A DNA stretch of 64,000 nucleotides from an uncultured Methylophilaceae bacterium (GCA_903870995.1 CAIQFD010000020.1:1-64000), one strand, 5' to 3'. Numbered from the stretch's first letter, positions 1 through 8,072 are shown. Made by a program: numbers and translations. Notes: generated by a model not told the origin, from the letters alone.

Positions 1-141
1 CGAGGACATTGCTGATTATATTGAGCCGTTCTACAATCGCATCAGGCGCCACTCAACTTTGGGCAATTTATCGCCGGCAGCCTATGAGCAAATGCATCAA
101 AAAGCCTCTTAAATAATGTCCCGCTTTGTTAGACCATTACA
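1..141 (+). mobile_element. 3' end of an IS3-family insertion sequence
   Basis: The window opens inside an insertion sequence. The last 36 codons of an orfB-type transposase are followed at about 117-141 by a sequence beginning TGTCCCGCTT and ending in CA at 140-141, the terminal dinucleotide expected of IS3-family inverted repeats (5'-TG...CA-3'). The exact end and any target duplication cannot be fixed because the left end lies outside the window. Whether the element is intact is unknown. Confidence 0.6.
2..112 (+). CDS. IS3-family transposase OrfB, C-terminal fragment (5' partial)
   Basis: The reading frame is open from the first complete codon at position 2 to the TAA at 110-112, giving 36 residues. 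It contains the pattern YIEPFYNRIRRHSTLG followed by LSPAAYEQ. This is the conserved C-terminus of the DDE (rve-type) integrase domain of IS3-family OrfB, just after the catalytic Glu region. The protein would cut and join DNA during transposition as an OrfAB fusion. Only the tail is present, so activity cannot be judged. Confidence 0.75.
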   Translation, partial: EDIADYIEPFYNRIRRHSTLGNLSPAAYEQMHQKAS

Positions 142-213
142 TATAGTACTTTATAGTTTCGAAGATCATAAGAAAGCTATCTTGATTTTAGCTATTAGGC
201 ATCAACGAGAAGC

Positions 214-274
214 GGGCTACTCCTTTAATTAGCGCCCAGACATCATTGTCGTGGGTTCGATCCTCTCACAGCCC
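214..274 (+). other. Degraded tRNA-like sequence
   Basis: A 61-base stretch starts GGGCT and ends AGCCCA, so its ends can form a 5-bp acceptor-like stem. Just inside the 3' end is GTGGGTTCGATCCTCTCAC, which resembles a T arm: a 5-bp stem around a TTCGATC loop that carries two extra bases. The D and anticodon arms are too short, so it cannot be a working tRNA. It may be a deleted tRNA relic beside the insertion sequence, or chance. Confidence 0.2.
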
Positions 275-308
275 AATAAGATATTTTATTAATTAAGCAT
301 AAGGTTTT

Positions 309-1010
309 ATGATAAAGCTCCGAAAATCTGAAGAACGTGGCTATGCAGATCATGGGTGGCTAAAAAGTTATCACTCATTTTCTTTTGCAAATTATTGGGA
401 TCCCGCCCATATTCATTGGGGTAATTTGTGTGTGATTAATGAAGACCGTATTGCGTCTGGCCAAGGTTTTGGCAAGCATGGTCATAATGATATGGAGATT
501 GTTACTTACGTTCTTTCGGGTGAGTTAGCCCATGAAGACAGTATGGGCAACGTTAAGGTTATTCCGCCAGGCGATGTTCAGCGTATGAGTGCTGGCAGTG
601 GTGTTGTTCATAGTGAGTTTAATCATAAAAAAAATCAACAAACACATTTTCTCCAAATTTGGATTAAGCCTAATAAGATAGGTGTTGAGCCAAGTTATGA
701 ACAGAAGACGACATCTCTTAAAGAGAACAAGGGTAAGTTATGTTTGATTGCCTCCCCACATGGGGGCGATTACGCGGTTATGATTAATGCTGATGCGAGT
801 GTTTATGCTGGATTGTTCGATGGGACTCAAAGTGCTCATTTAGAAGTGAGTCCTAAAAGAAAAGCCTATGTTCATTTGGTTAAGGGGCGACTTGAAGTCA
901 ATGGTCATAAAATAGACTCAGGTGATGCATTATTAATTGAGAATGAAACCCAAGTAATAATCAAAAATGGTCATCAAGCCGAAGTCTTGATTTTTGATCT
1001 TTTAGCTTAG
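309..1010 (+). CDS. Pirin family protein (YhhW-like bicupin)
   Basis: This 233-residue cytosolic protein belongs to the pirin family of bicupins, some of which act as quercetin 2,3-dioxygenases in vitro. The metal ligands known from E. coli YhhW fall at the same positions here: His57, His59, His101 and Glu103, in GKHGHNDME and VVHSEFNH. The length also matches YhhW. The start is the ATG behind AAGG. The gene stands alone, with a bidirectional terminator after it. The natural substrate of bacterial pirins is mostly unknown, so no more specific role is claimed. Confidence 0.88.
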   Translation: MIKLRKSEERGYADHGWLKSYHSFSFANYWDPAHIHWGNLCVINEDRIASGQGFGKHGHNDMEIVTYVLSGELAHEDSMGNVKVIPPGDVQRMSAGSGVVHSEFNHKKNQQTHFLQIWIKPNKIGVEPSYEQKTTSLKENKGKLCLIASPHGGDYAVMINADASVYAGLFDGTQSAHLEVSPKRKAYVHLVKGRLEVNGHKIDSGDALLIENETQVIIKNGHQAEVLIFDLLA

Positions 1011-1092
1011 AGCTTGATTGGTTTTGAGTGACATAAAAATGTATCTTTTTTCTCATTAATACGAGAGCTGGATTAATTACCCCGCAGTCAAT

Positions 1093-1121
1093 AAAAAAGA
1101 CAGCCAAAGCTGTCTTTTTTT
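1093..1121. terminator. Bidirectional rho-independent terminator between the pirin gene and pqqA
   Basis: GACAGC-CAAA-GCTGTC forms a hairpin with an A run before it and a T run after it. It can terminate the pirin gene on the plus strand and pqqA on the minus strand. Confidence 0.85.
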
Positions 1122-1141
1122 AACAACAATTCTTAAAAGAA

Positions 1142-1213
1142 TTATTTGTTCATTACGTACATTGTTACTTCAAAGCCGAAACGCATTTCTGTAGCTGCTG
1201 GTTTAGTCCACAT
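1142..1213 (-). CDS. pqqA: PqqA, pyrroloquinoline quinone precursor peptide (orphan copy)
   Basis: A 23-codon gene too short for ordinary ORF calling. The peptide begins [19 protein letters not shown] and ends VMNK. It matches the PqqA pattern: an N-terminal MWTKPA, then the E-V-T-M-Y core whose Glu and Tyr are cross-linked by the radical SAM enzyme PqqE and become the PQQ backbone. GGAG lies 7 bases before the ATG, and a hairpin with a T run follows the stop. The upstream dps gene is 131 bp away, so it probably has its own promoter. No pqqBCDE genes are in the window. PQQ is the cofactor of methanol dehydrogenases, which suits a methylotroph; related organisms are reported to carry extra pqqA copies. 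Confidence 0.9.
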   Translation of the reverse strand: MWTKPAATEMRFGFEVTMYVMNK

Positions 1214-1344
1214 AATAGTTCTCCAAATGTTTATTTAATGTGCTTTGCATTAATTGCATCGCGTTGAATGGATATTACGCTTAACTATAAAAAATTACGC
1301 TATTAGTCTTCATGAATAAAGACTAAGGATTTTCATTAACTTCT

Positions 1345-1842
1345 TTATTCTTCCAAAAGACTTCTAAGCATCCATGCAGTTTTTTCATGAATGTCTAAAC
1401 GCTGTGTGAGAAGGTCAGCAGTTGGTTGATCATTTGCATCATCTGCCGTATTAAGAATTCCTCTGGCTGTACGAGCGACCGCTTCGTGACCTTTTACTAG
1501 TGTTTTGATCATGTCGACAGCTTTAGGTGGGTACGTTGGAACATCTGGTAATGACGCGAGTTTTGAGAACTGCTGATATGAGCCCGGAGCAAAATGGCCT
1601 AAAGCACGAATACGCTCTGCGATTGGATCAACCGCATTCCATAACTCAGTATATTGACCCATGAACATGACATGCAGGGTATTGAACATTGGACCGGTTA
1701 CGTTCCAATGAAAGTTATGAGTGGTTAAGTAAAGGGTGTAGGTGTCGGCAAGTAGCTGAGATAACCCATCTGCAATCGTTTGACGATCTTTCTCATTGAT
1801 GCCGATATCTATTTTATTGAGAGAGTTTGATTGATTTGACAT
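1345..1842 (-). CDS. dps: Dps-family DNA-protecting ferritin-like protein
   Basis: The 165-residue product fits the Dps/bacterioferritin-comigratory group, which forms dodecamers, binds DNA in the nucleoid and oxidises Fe(II) with H2O2 to limit hydroxyl radicals. The ferroxidase region reads [10 protein letters not shown] (His45), LHVMF (His57) and [12 protein letters not shown] (Asp72, Glu76). Four residues after His57, where many Dps proteins carry Asp or Glu, I read Met61. The start is the ATG at 1842, 7 bases after AAGGA; a frame extending to 1899 has no comparable site. A 9-bp inverted repeat (1314-1322 and 1342-1350) overlaps the stop but has no T run. Confidence 0.9.
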   Translation of the reverse strand: MSNQSNSLNKIDIGINEKDRQTIADGLSQLLADTYTLYLTTHNFHWNVTGPMFNTLHVMFMGQYTELWNAVDPIAERIRALGHFAPGSYQQFSKLASLPDVPTYPPKAVDMIKTLVKGHEAVARTARGILNTADDANDQPTADLLTQRLDIHEKTAWMLRSLLEE

Positions 1843-2168
1843 GATTTTTTCCTTAGTAGGGCATGAAAATGTGGGCTGATTGATTTGTTTATAGTGCATC
1901 AGTCAGATAATGCAAATTGAAGTCATTCTTAAAGATAAGTTTTCTTGAATGTGTATCCTTCATTTAATACATACAATACTCCTTATTTAAGCTTTATTTT
2001 TAATCATTAGATTTAGTGGTTAGTCAGCAAACGTCTGTGGAGGTGCCTATTATTGTGGGTTTTGTTTCGGTTGCTTTGTGGATTAAAACTAAATATTTCC
2101 CGGAAGATTTGTGGGGATCAAAGTAAATGAGTTAACAATACCCAACTGAAATAGTAGACTATGAGTCT
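1843..2168. other. Intergenic region between dps and selO
   Basis: This 326-bp, AT-rich gap separates divergent genes and must hold the dps promoter on the minus strand and the selO promoter on the plus strand; I could not place either firmly. It contains an open stretch of 36 codons (GTG at 2016 to TAA at 2126) with one hydrophobic segment (VPIIVGFVSVALWI). It has no Shine-Dalgarno sequence before that GTG, so it is more likely a gene relic or chance than a gene. Confidence 0.3.
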
Positions 2169-3644
2169 ATGATGAATTTTACTAGACCAACACCAGACCC
2201 TTATGGTTTTAGTTTCGATAATTCTTATTCGAAACTGCCCGATGTTTTATTCACGCGAGCAAATCCTAAAAGCTTTAAAAATCCAAGCTTAGCTGTGTTT
2301 AATAAGTCTCTAGCGAGATCACTCGATTTAAATTCTGATGAGCTTGAGGCAGATAATTGGGCTAGCTTTGCTGGCCGATCTATTCCAGAAACTGCCTATC
2401 CTATTGCTCAAGCTTACGCGGGTCATCAATTCGGTGGTTTTGCTAATTTGGGTGATGGTAGGGCCGTTTTGTTGGGTGAGCACATTACATTCAACCAAGA
2501 CCGCGTTGATATTCAATTAAAGGGGGCTGGACCTACCCCATATTCACGTTCAGGTGATGGTTTAGCCGCTTCAGGCCCCATGCTTCGAGAGTATTTAATG
2601 AGTGAAGCCATGTATGCCTTGGGGGTCCCGACCACCCGTAGTTTGGCTGTCATGCTCACAGGAGAAACTGTATATAGAGCTGAGCCACTCGAAGGCGCTG
2701 TGTTGACGAGGGTGGCCGCAAGTCATATTCGTGTGGGCACTTTTCAATATGCTGCATCAATAAAGCAACCAAAGGTTTTAAAGGCGCTTGCTGATTACAC
2801 CATCAGTCGCCATTTCCCAGCATTTGTTACGCATCTCAATCCATATATTAGCTTGCTTAAAGCCGTGATTGATAACCAAGCCAAATTGATTGCTAAATGG
2901 ATGCAAATTGGATTTATTCATGGGGTGATGAACACAGATAACATGAGCGTATTTGGTGAGACCATCGATTACGGCCCTTGCGCTTTTATGAATACTTACA
3001 ACCCTAAAACGGTATTTAGCTCGATTGATCAGCAAGGCAGATATGCTTTTGGTAATCAGCCAATGATTGGTGAGTGGAATTTGACACGGTTTGCTGAAAG
3101 TCTTTTGCCATTACTTAATGAAAATCAGCCTGAAGCCATCCGAATCGCTGGTGAATGCTTGGATGAGTATCAACATACATTTAGAAATAATTGGCTCGCT
3201 GCAATGCGAAAGAAGATAGGCATTTTTAATGCTGAGCCGAGCGACCTTTCTTTGGTGGAAGATTTGTTGATGCTGATGTACAAACATCAAGCAGACTATA
3301 CGAGTACATTCATTTATCTACTTAATCCTAGTCAATTGAATGAACAGTTGATTGATGATGGGGCATTTAAGAACTGGTCCGCTAAATGGCGCGAGAGACT
3401 ATCAAGGCAAGCTCAAACGATGCAAGAAGTACAAAGCTTGATGCTCAGCCACAATCCTTTAGTAATTCCGAGAAACCATTTGGTCGAGCAAGTGTTGGAT
3501 CATGCTTCTCAGGGAAATATGCAGCCTTTTCATGATTTTCTGAAAGTGCTTTTATCTCCATACACACCGCCTGAAGATGAAAAGTATATGCTAGCTCCAG
3601 ATTTAAAGGAGGATGCTCGCTACCGAACTTTTTGCGGTACGTAG
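2169..3644 (+). CDS. selO: Protein adenylyltransferase SelO (YdiU family)
   Basis: The 491-residue protein is a SelO/YdiU pseudokinase, a family shown to transfer AMP from ATP to Ser, Thr and Tyr of target proteins during oxidative stress. Visible family blocks are YAGHQFGGFANLGDGRA, QLKGAGPTPYSRSGDG, REYLMSEAMYALGVPTTRS and the active-site region HGVMNTDNMSVFGETIDYGP. It ends YRTFCGT, with Cys at the position occupied by selenocysteine in animal SelO. Length is normal. The start is the first of two tandem ATG codons; no clear ribosome-binding site is visible, so initiation may be weak. It faces dps, another oxidative-stress gene, across the intergenic gap. Confidence 0.92.
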   Translation: MMNFTRPTPDPYGFSFDNSYSKLPDVLFTRANPKSFKNPSLAVFNKSLARSLDLNSDELEADNWASFAGRSIPETAYPIAQAYAGHQFGGFANLGDGRAVLLGEHITFNQDRVDIQLKGAGPTPYSRSGDGLAASGPMLREYLMSEAMYALGVPTTRSLAVMLTGETVYRAEPLEGAVLTRVAASHIRVGTFQYAASIKQPKVLKALADYTISRHFPAFVTHLNPYISLLKAVIDNQAKLIAKWMQIGFIHGVMNTDNMSVFGETIDYGPCAFMNTYNPKTVFSSIDQQGRYAFGNQPMIGEWNLTRFAESLLPLLNENQPEAIRIAGECLDEYQHTFRNNWLAAMRKKIGIFNAEPSDLSLVEDLLMLMYKHQADYTSTFIYLLNPSQLNEQLIDDGAFKNWSAKWRERLSRQAQTMQEVQSLMLSHNPLVIPRNHLVEQVLDHASQGNMQPFHDFLKVLLSPYTPPEDEKYMLAPDLKEDARYRTFCGT

Positions 3645-3752
3645 GTATTTTCAGTAAATAAATTAACACTTATGTCAAATATGTTAATTTATTTGTATGC
3701 TTATGACCGAGTTTGGGCGTTTAATAGACTTTAATTCACCGTTTGTTAGAAG

Positions 3753-3875
3753 ATGATGAAATCACAAAACATGTTTATGTTGAGTTTTTTGGTTTTAGTG
3801 CTTTCATTAAGCGCTTGTTCAAATTTATCCACACGACAAAAAATGCGGCAGTTAGCGCATCGATTTAGGCTATGA
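3753..3875 (+). pseudogene. Truncated small lipoprotein gene
   Basis: A 40-codon frame begins MMKSQNMFMLSFLVLVLSLSACSN, a good lipoprotein signal with lipobox LSAC, then STRQK and a basic tail that ends early. Known YMGG/OsmB-like lipoproteins start the same way and continue into a glycine-zipper domain. Adding one base in the A run near 3835-3843 would read KNAAVSASI before another stop, so the body of the gene seems lost as well as shifted. It may still be translated as a short lipopeptide. Confidence 0.4.
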
Positions 3876-3955
3876 CAAGCAAAAATAGCAAAAGGTTAAT
3901 TTAACCCGTTGGAACATTTTATTAATCTCGTAACACTTTAGAAACGTTGATAAAG

Positions 3956-3961
3956 TATAAT
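3956..3961 (+). promoter_or_regulatory. Candidate -10 element of the OmpA-family gene
   Basis: A perfect TATAAT lies 42 bp before the chosen start codon. The -35 region 17 bp upstream is poor, so this is a tentative sigma-70 promoter. Confidence 0.4.
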
Positions 3962-4002
3962 GCGTCCAGTTGTTAAATGCGTCAGAAATTAAAGGGGTCT
4001 GC

Positions 4003-5070
4003 ATGATGAAGAAAAATATTAGTTATTTTGCACTAGCTGCTGCATTGGGCTTAAGCTCAACGTCAGTTTTCGCTGAAGAGGAAATGTATAAAGGTGCTTG
4101 GTACGCGTTGCCAGGTATTAGCTATAACTGGACTGATAGCGATTTAAAAGCCAACGATGATGTGGGTGGTTTTATTCGTGCCGGTAAAGAAATCAGCCAA
4201 AATTGGGATGTTCAATTTGGTGGCTCTTACGCAAGTATGGATGGCAATACCGATGGTAAATACAAGCAAACGCTACTAGGGGTTGATGCGCTATACATGT
4301 TCAGTCGTGAAAAATTACGTCCATTCTTGTTAGTAGGTTTAGGCTATGCGCACAATAAATTAGATTCAGTTGCCTTGAGTGGATCTAAAGACTCTTTAAT
4401 GGGTAATCTTGGTGCAGGTGTTCAATATTTAGTCACTGAAAATATTGGCTTGCAAGCCGATTTGCGTGAAGTTTGGAGCGAAGCAAATGTTGGTGGCGAC
4501 AGCAAAACAATCGGTAACACCGTATTGAATCTAGGTGCTATCTTCCGTTTTGGTGCGCCAGCGCCTGCGGTAGCTGCAGAACCGGCGCCGCAACCAGTTG
4601 CCGCTAAGCCAGTAGTTGAGGCGCCAGCGCCGATAGTGGTCGCAGAGCCAGCTAAGCCAGCATGTAAGCCTATCGTTGAAACGATTACTATCCAATCAGA
4701 GGCTTTGTTTGGCTTTGACAACGCTGTTATTAAAGGCAAAAACAATCAAGTGTTAGATGATATTGCCGCTAAGATTAAAGAGCATGGTGATGTGGAGTAT
4801 GTATTGGTGACTGGCCATACTGACCGAATTGGTTCTGATGCTTATAATCAAAAGCTTTCTGAGCGCCGAGCAAATGCTGTGAAAAAATACTTGGCTTCAC
4901 ATGGTATTAGCGACGTTCGCATGAAATCAACTGGTAAAGGAGAGTCTGAGCCTGTTGTTGATTGCAAAGGTGTAAAAGGCACTAAAAACTTAATCGAATG
5001 CTTGGCGCCTAATCGCCGCGTGGTGGTTGATGCTACACATAAACAAGAAGATGGATGTAGCGCAAATTAA
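4003..5070 (+). CDS. OmpA-family outer membrane protein
   Basis: The 355-residue protein has a signal peptide ending SVFA at about residue 24, an N-terminal eight-strand-type beta-barrel region (about 25-185), a Pro/Ala-rich linker (about 190-230) and a C-terminal OmpA/MotB peptidoglycan-binding domain. The domain shows VTGHTDRIGSDAYNQKLSERR and a disulfide-type pair DC...IEC before LAPNRRVVV. It anchors the outer membrane to the cell wall. The tandem ATGs at 4003 and 4006 follow AAGGGG at good spacing; an in-frame extension to 3970 would spoil the signal peptide. It is a single gene with its own terminator. Confidence 0.92.
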   Translation: MMKKNISYFALAAALGLSSTSVFAEEEMYKGAWYALPGISYNWTDSDLKANDDVGGFIRAGKEISQNWDVQFGGSYASMDGNTDGKYKQTLLGVDALYMFSREKLRPFLLVGLGYAHNKLDSVALSGSKDSLMGNLGAGVQYLVTENIGLQADLREVWSEANVGGDSKTIGNTVLNLGAIFRFGAPAPAVAAEPAPQPVAAKPVVEAPAPIVVAEPAKPACKPIVETITIQSEALFGFDNAVIKGKNNQVLDDIAAKIKEHGDVEYVLVTGHTDRIGSDAYNQKLSERRANAVKKYLASHGISDVRMKSTGKGESEPVVDCKGVKGTKNLIECLAPNRRVVVDATHKQEDGCSAN

Positions 5071-5098
5071 TTTTATTGCGAAAAAGCTCTTTTAATCC

Positions 5099-5131
5099 AA
5101 AGGGTTGCGCGTGAGCGTAACCCTTTTTTAT
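5099..5131 (+). terminator. Terminator after the OmpA-family gene
   Basis: The arms AAAGGGTTGCG and CGTAACCCTTT form a stable hairpin followed by a T run, 28 bp after the stop codon. Confidence 0.85.
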
Positions 5132-5216
5132 TGACTGAGTTTTTATGGGTATTTTTTAATCACTTTTTTAGCTTTAATGTGATAATTGTTGCATAACTCA
5201 ACTGGATATTAAGCAT

Positions 5217-5561
5217 ATGAAAAATAAAGATTTAACCTTTAAGAAATACCCTGCATTCCAAGTAATCGCAGGCATGGCTTTCTTCTTGGTAATCAGCATT
5301 CAGGTGTCGGCAAAAGATTTAAGTGATGAGCAATATCAAGTAAGAATTGCGCAAAAAGAGTTTGATAAAGCTAATCAAGATTACGAAACACTAAGTGCCA
5401 GCATTAAAGCCTTTGAGCAAAGAATTGAGCAACAAACCTTGCAGCTAAATGATTTGAAAAAACGCTTGCCAGCTAAGGAAGATCGATTAAATAAAGCAAA
5501 GACAGCGCTAGAGGAAAAACAGAAGTTGCTAGACAAGGCTTGGGAATCCAACACGCAATAG
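5217..5561 (+). CDS. Exported coiled-coil protein of unknown function
   Basis: I do not recognise this 114-residue protein. It has a positively charged N-terminus and a hydrophobic segment (about residues 15-33) ending VSA, consistent with a signal peptide. The rest is almost entirely charged and helical, with heptad-like spacing from about 40 to 110 (QRIEQQTLQLNDLKKRL), so a periplasmic coiled coil is likely. The start codon has only a weak ribosome-binding site. It converges with the small membrane protein gene, whose stop is 5 bp away. A role in the cell envelope is only a guess from its location signal. Confidence 0.7.
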   Translation: MKNKDLTFKKYPAFQVIAGMAFFLVISIQVSAKDLSDEQYQVRIAQKEFDKANQDYETLSASIKAFEQRIEQQTLQLNDLKKRLPAKEDRLNKAKTALEEKQKLLDKAWESNTQ

Positions 5562-5566
5562 CGTGT

Positions 5567-5779
5567 TTATTTTTTCTTCAGTTTGTTCAGCTTTCTTTTT
5601 TCTCTCCATTCAGCGATTCTGTTCCGCCGAAAAATGATTGTAATGCCTATAACTGCCCAAGTAAGTGCTAACCAAGGTAGCAGGCCCGCATAAATGCTGA
5701 CGACAACGAGGTGAGGAAATGCTGTTGTTAAAATAAGCGGTAATAGTGCGAGGATCAGCCCAAGTAAAATCAAAAGCAT
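5567..5779 (-). CDS. Small two-helix membrane protein, unknown function
   Basis: The 70-residue product has two hydrophobic segments, about 1-20 and 24-48, then a very basic tail (RRNRIAEWREKRKLNKLKKK) that should stay in the cytoplasm. It starts behind AGAGG and lies 31 bp downstream of the histidine kinase gene on the same strand, so it may be the last gene of that operon. No conserved domain is recognisable. Confidence 0.65.
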   Translation of the reverse strand: MLLILLGLILALLPLILTTAFPHLVVVSIYAGLLPWLALTWAVIGITIIFRRNRIAEWREKRKLNKLKKK

Positions 5780-5810
5780 GTCGCTTACCTCTCAAAAGCC
5801 GCATGTTGCA

Positions 5811-7202
5811 TTATCTAGCTTCCGCAAAACTTACCTGTATATTGAGTCCTTTTTTCTTGGGCTCATCAACAATTTCTACAGAAGCTTGGTGTAGCTGAGC
5901 GATCTCCATCACGATGGCTAGACCCAATCCACTCCCCTCTTGACCTGTGCCTATGACGCGATGAAAACGTTCAAATACTTTTTCGCGTTCATCTTTAGGA
6001 ATTCCTGGGCCATTATCTTCCACGCTAAGAAGTATTTCCCCTGCCTCTCTTTTTACATTGACCGTTACTTTTCCGTTCGCTGGCGTATAAAGTAAGGCGT
6101 TGTCGATCAAATTATAGAGCATTTCTTTTATGCGTTTGCTATCTCCCAAAATCATCGCAGCTTGTTCTGATGCTTCAAAACCTAAATCTATGCTTTTTTT
6201 AATTGCCGCAGGCACCATGTCCGTAGTGACTTCTTGAGCAATGAGGTTGAGATTAACAGGGCTGCGTTCAGTATTGTGGATGGCATCTTGTTGGTTTCTG
6301 GCAAGACTAAGTAATTGACTGATGGTGTGTGATAGTCGCTCCATACTATCGCCCACCCTGTCTAGCAGCTGTTTGTGTTGTGTTGGATCATCCTCCAATA
6401 GCGCAAGCTCGAGCTGTGCTTGTGCGCCAGCAAGCGGTGTGCGGAGTTGATGTGCTGCGTCTGCAATAAAACGATTTTGCGCCGACAGCACGTCTTCAAG
6501 CTGCCGCATCAGTGTATTGACTGAGTTCACTAAAATCATGACTTCAGTAGGAACGTTAGGTAGATCAATCTCGCTTAAGTCGAGATATGATCGCTTAGAA
6601 ACAGCGGCCTGCAAATCAAATAAAGGCTGTAAACCACGCTCAACGCCAAACCAAATAATCACGATGGTGAATAGTACGAGCAAAAGTTGCGGTACGATAA
6701 TGTCAATTAGCACATGGCTGGCTAATGATTTTCGCTTGTTAAGTGTTTCTGCTACTTGAATATAAACGGGCGTATCACGGCCATTTTTTTGAATGGTGAC
6801 TAAAGTTGAAACAATGCGAACGGGTAAGTTATGAACAGTACCATCACTAAAGTTTGGATTGATTTCCTTGCCCTTTAAGGCCGGCATAAGTCCTGCATCT
6901 GTTTCGCCATTTAGGACATTGCCGTTGGTATCTACTACGTTATAAAAAACGATATCCGATTGATCATTTAAAATGAATTGTTTTTCATTTTTGGGGAGCG
7001 ATAATTTTTCAATGCCATCTTCCGATTTTTCAATAAGTTGGAAAATCGAATAAGCCGAATCATAAAGCGCGTTATCAAAAGCATCTCGTTGTTCGACAAT
7101 CGCGAATCTGAATAAGATAGAAGACGCAATCAGAATAAGGATTAAAAGTGGTGGTACTAGTAGTAGCAACAGCTTTTTGCGTAATGAAGAGTATTTTTTC
7201 AT
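5811..7202 (-). CDS. Two-component sensor histidine kinase (TctE/QseC type)
   Basis: This 463-residue inner-membrane kinase has two transmembrane segments (about 11-31 and 164-187) around a periplasmic sensor region, then a HAMP-like linker. The dimerisation domain has phospho-acceptor His251 in AAHQLRTPLAG, and the ATPase domain shows NLIDNALLYTP, VEDNGPGIP and GSGLGLAIV. The pattern matches the TctE/QseC subfamily, whose members sense tricarboxylates, metals or other small signals; the signal here cannot be told. It is separated from its response regulator by a single base, so the pair is cotranscribed and probably cognate. Confidence 0.9.
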   Translation of the reverse strand: MKKYSSLRKKLLLLLVPPLLILILIASSILFRFAIVEQRDAFDNALYDSAYSIFQLIEKSEDGIEKLSLPKNEKQFILNDQSDIVFYNVVDTNGNVLNGETDAGLMPALKGKEINPNFSDGTVHNLPVRIVSTLVTIQKNGRDTPVYIQVAETLNKRKSLASHVLIDIIVPQLLLVLFTIVIIWFGVERGLQPLFDLQAAVSKRSYLDLSEIDLPNVPTEVMILVNSVNTLMRQLEDVLSAQNRFIADAAHQLRTPLAGAQAQLELALLEDDPTQHKQLLDRVGDSMERLSHTISQLLSLARNQQDAIHNTERSPVNLNLIAQEVTTDMVPAAIKKSIDLGFEASEQAAMILGDSKRIKEMLYNLIDNALLYTPANGKVTVNVKREAGEILLSVEDNGPGIPKDEREKVFERFHRVIGTGQEGSGLGLAIVMEIAQLHQASVEIVDEPKKKGLNIQVSFAEAR

Positions 7203-7203
7203 T

Positions 7204-7875
7204 TTAAGATTGCGCCTTTTGAAGTAAGTATCCTAAGCCACGGATGGTTAATACGTTGATGCCAAGTGGTTCAAGCTTTTTGCGTAGTCGATGGATATAA
7301 ACCTCAATAGCGTTGTTGCCAACACCCTCATCCCATCTGCAAAGCGCTTCAACAATAGCATCTTTACTCACTACTCGGCCAACGCGCGATAACAACATTT
7401 CAAGTACGCTAAACTCACGCGGCGAGAGCATCATTTGTTCGCCATTCACTGTCAGCATTTTGTCAGTCATATTAAGTACGAGAGGACCATATTCAATTGT
7501 TGATCCTAGAAGAGCGTTGTTACGCCGAATTTGGGCACGCAAACGTGCTTCTAACTCAGGTAATTTGAATGGCTTGGTGAGGTAATCATCTGCGCCTAAA
7601 TCAAGGCCTTTGATACGGTCATCTAGATCATCTCTTGCTGTTAAGATAATAACAGGAGCCATCACTTTTCGGGCTCGCATCCGCTTTAAGACTTCAAAAC
7701 CATCAATTTTAGGTAAGCCCAAATCAAGAATCACAGCATCATAAATATGATCATGAAGGGCAATGTCAGCTTCGTGGCCATCATGAACCCAGTTAACGGT
7801 GTAGCCATTTCGATTGAGTGAAGTGCTCATCGCATGACCTAATGCTGCATCATCTTCAACCAGTAAAATTTTCAC
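7204..7875 (-). CDS. OmpR-family response regulator (TctD/QseB type)
   Basis: The 223-residue DNA-binding regulator has a receiver domain with acidic pocket EDD (7-9), phospho-acceptor Asp51 in ILDLGLPK, Thr79 and Lys101 (TKPF). A winged-helix DNA-binding domain follows (about 125-220), with NAIEVYIHRLRKKL and a final GLGYLL. It begins with GTG. It is the first gene of the operon and the partner of the kinase just downstream. Its targets are unknown; such pairs often regulate their own operon or a divergent transport gene, but no transporter is adjacent here. Confidence 0.92.
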   Translation of the reverse strand: MKILLVEDDAALGHAMSTSLNRNGYTVNWVHDGHEADIALHDHIYDAVILDLGLPKIDGFEVLKRMRARKVMAPVIILTARDDLDDRIKGLDLGADDYLTKPFKLPELEARLRAQIRRNNALLGSTIEYGPLVLNMTDKMLTVNGEQMMLSPREFSVLEMLLSRVGRVVSKDAIVEALCRWDEGVGNNAIEVYIHRLRKKLEPLGINVLTIRGLGYLLQKAQS

Positions 7876-7954
7876 GTAAGACCTTTAATATTGTGAGCTA
7901 CTTTGATAGTTATTCTACTTGGATAAAATGGATACTTGAAGACTAGAATTAAAA

Positions 7955-7990
7955 CAAAAAAGGCTTACAGTAGAAACTGTAAGCCTTTTA
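7955..7990 (-). terminator. Terminator downstream of tRNA-Arg
   Basis: On the minus strand AAGGCTTACAGT and ACTGTAAGCCTT form a 12-bp hairpin with a short loop, followed by a T run, directly after the tRNA-Arg gene. Confidence 0.85.
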
Positions 7991-7995
7991 ATGTA

Positions 7996-8072
7996 TGGTG
8001 CGCCCGAAGAGATTCGAACTCCTGACCCCTTGGTTCGTAGCCAAGTACTCTATCCAGCTGAGCTACGGGCGC
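7996..8072 (-). tRNA. tRNA-Arg (ACG)
   Basis: The 77-base minus-strand sequence has acceptor arms GCGCCCG and CGGGCGC, discriminator A and an encoded CCA. The D arm is AGCTCAGCTGGATAGAGT, the anticodon arm CTTGGCTACGAACCAAG with anticodon ACG, and the T loop is TTCGAAT. The wobble A is normally deaminated to inosine, so it would read CGU, CGC and CGA. Confidence 0.97.

Noticed and set aside
1314-1350. 9-bp inverted repeat over the dps stop codon as a terminator
   Set aside because: The loop is 19 bases and there is no T run on either side.
2016-2126. Open stretch of 36 codons with a hydrophobic segment between dps and selO
   Set aside because: It starts with GTG, has no ribosome-binding site and no recognisable family; it is mentioned only within the intergenic entry.
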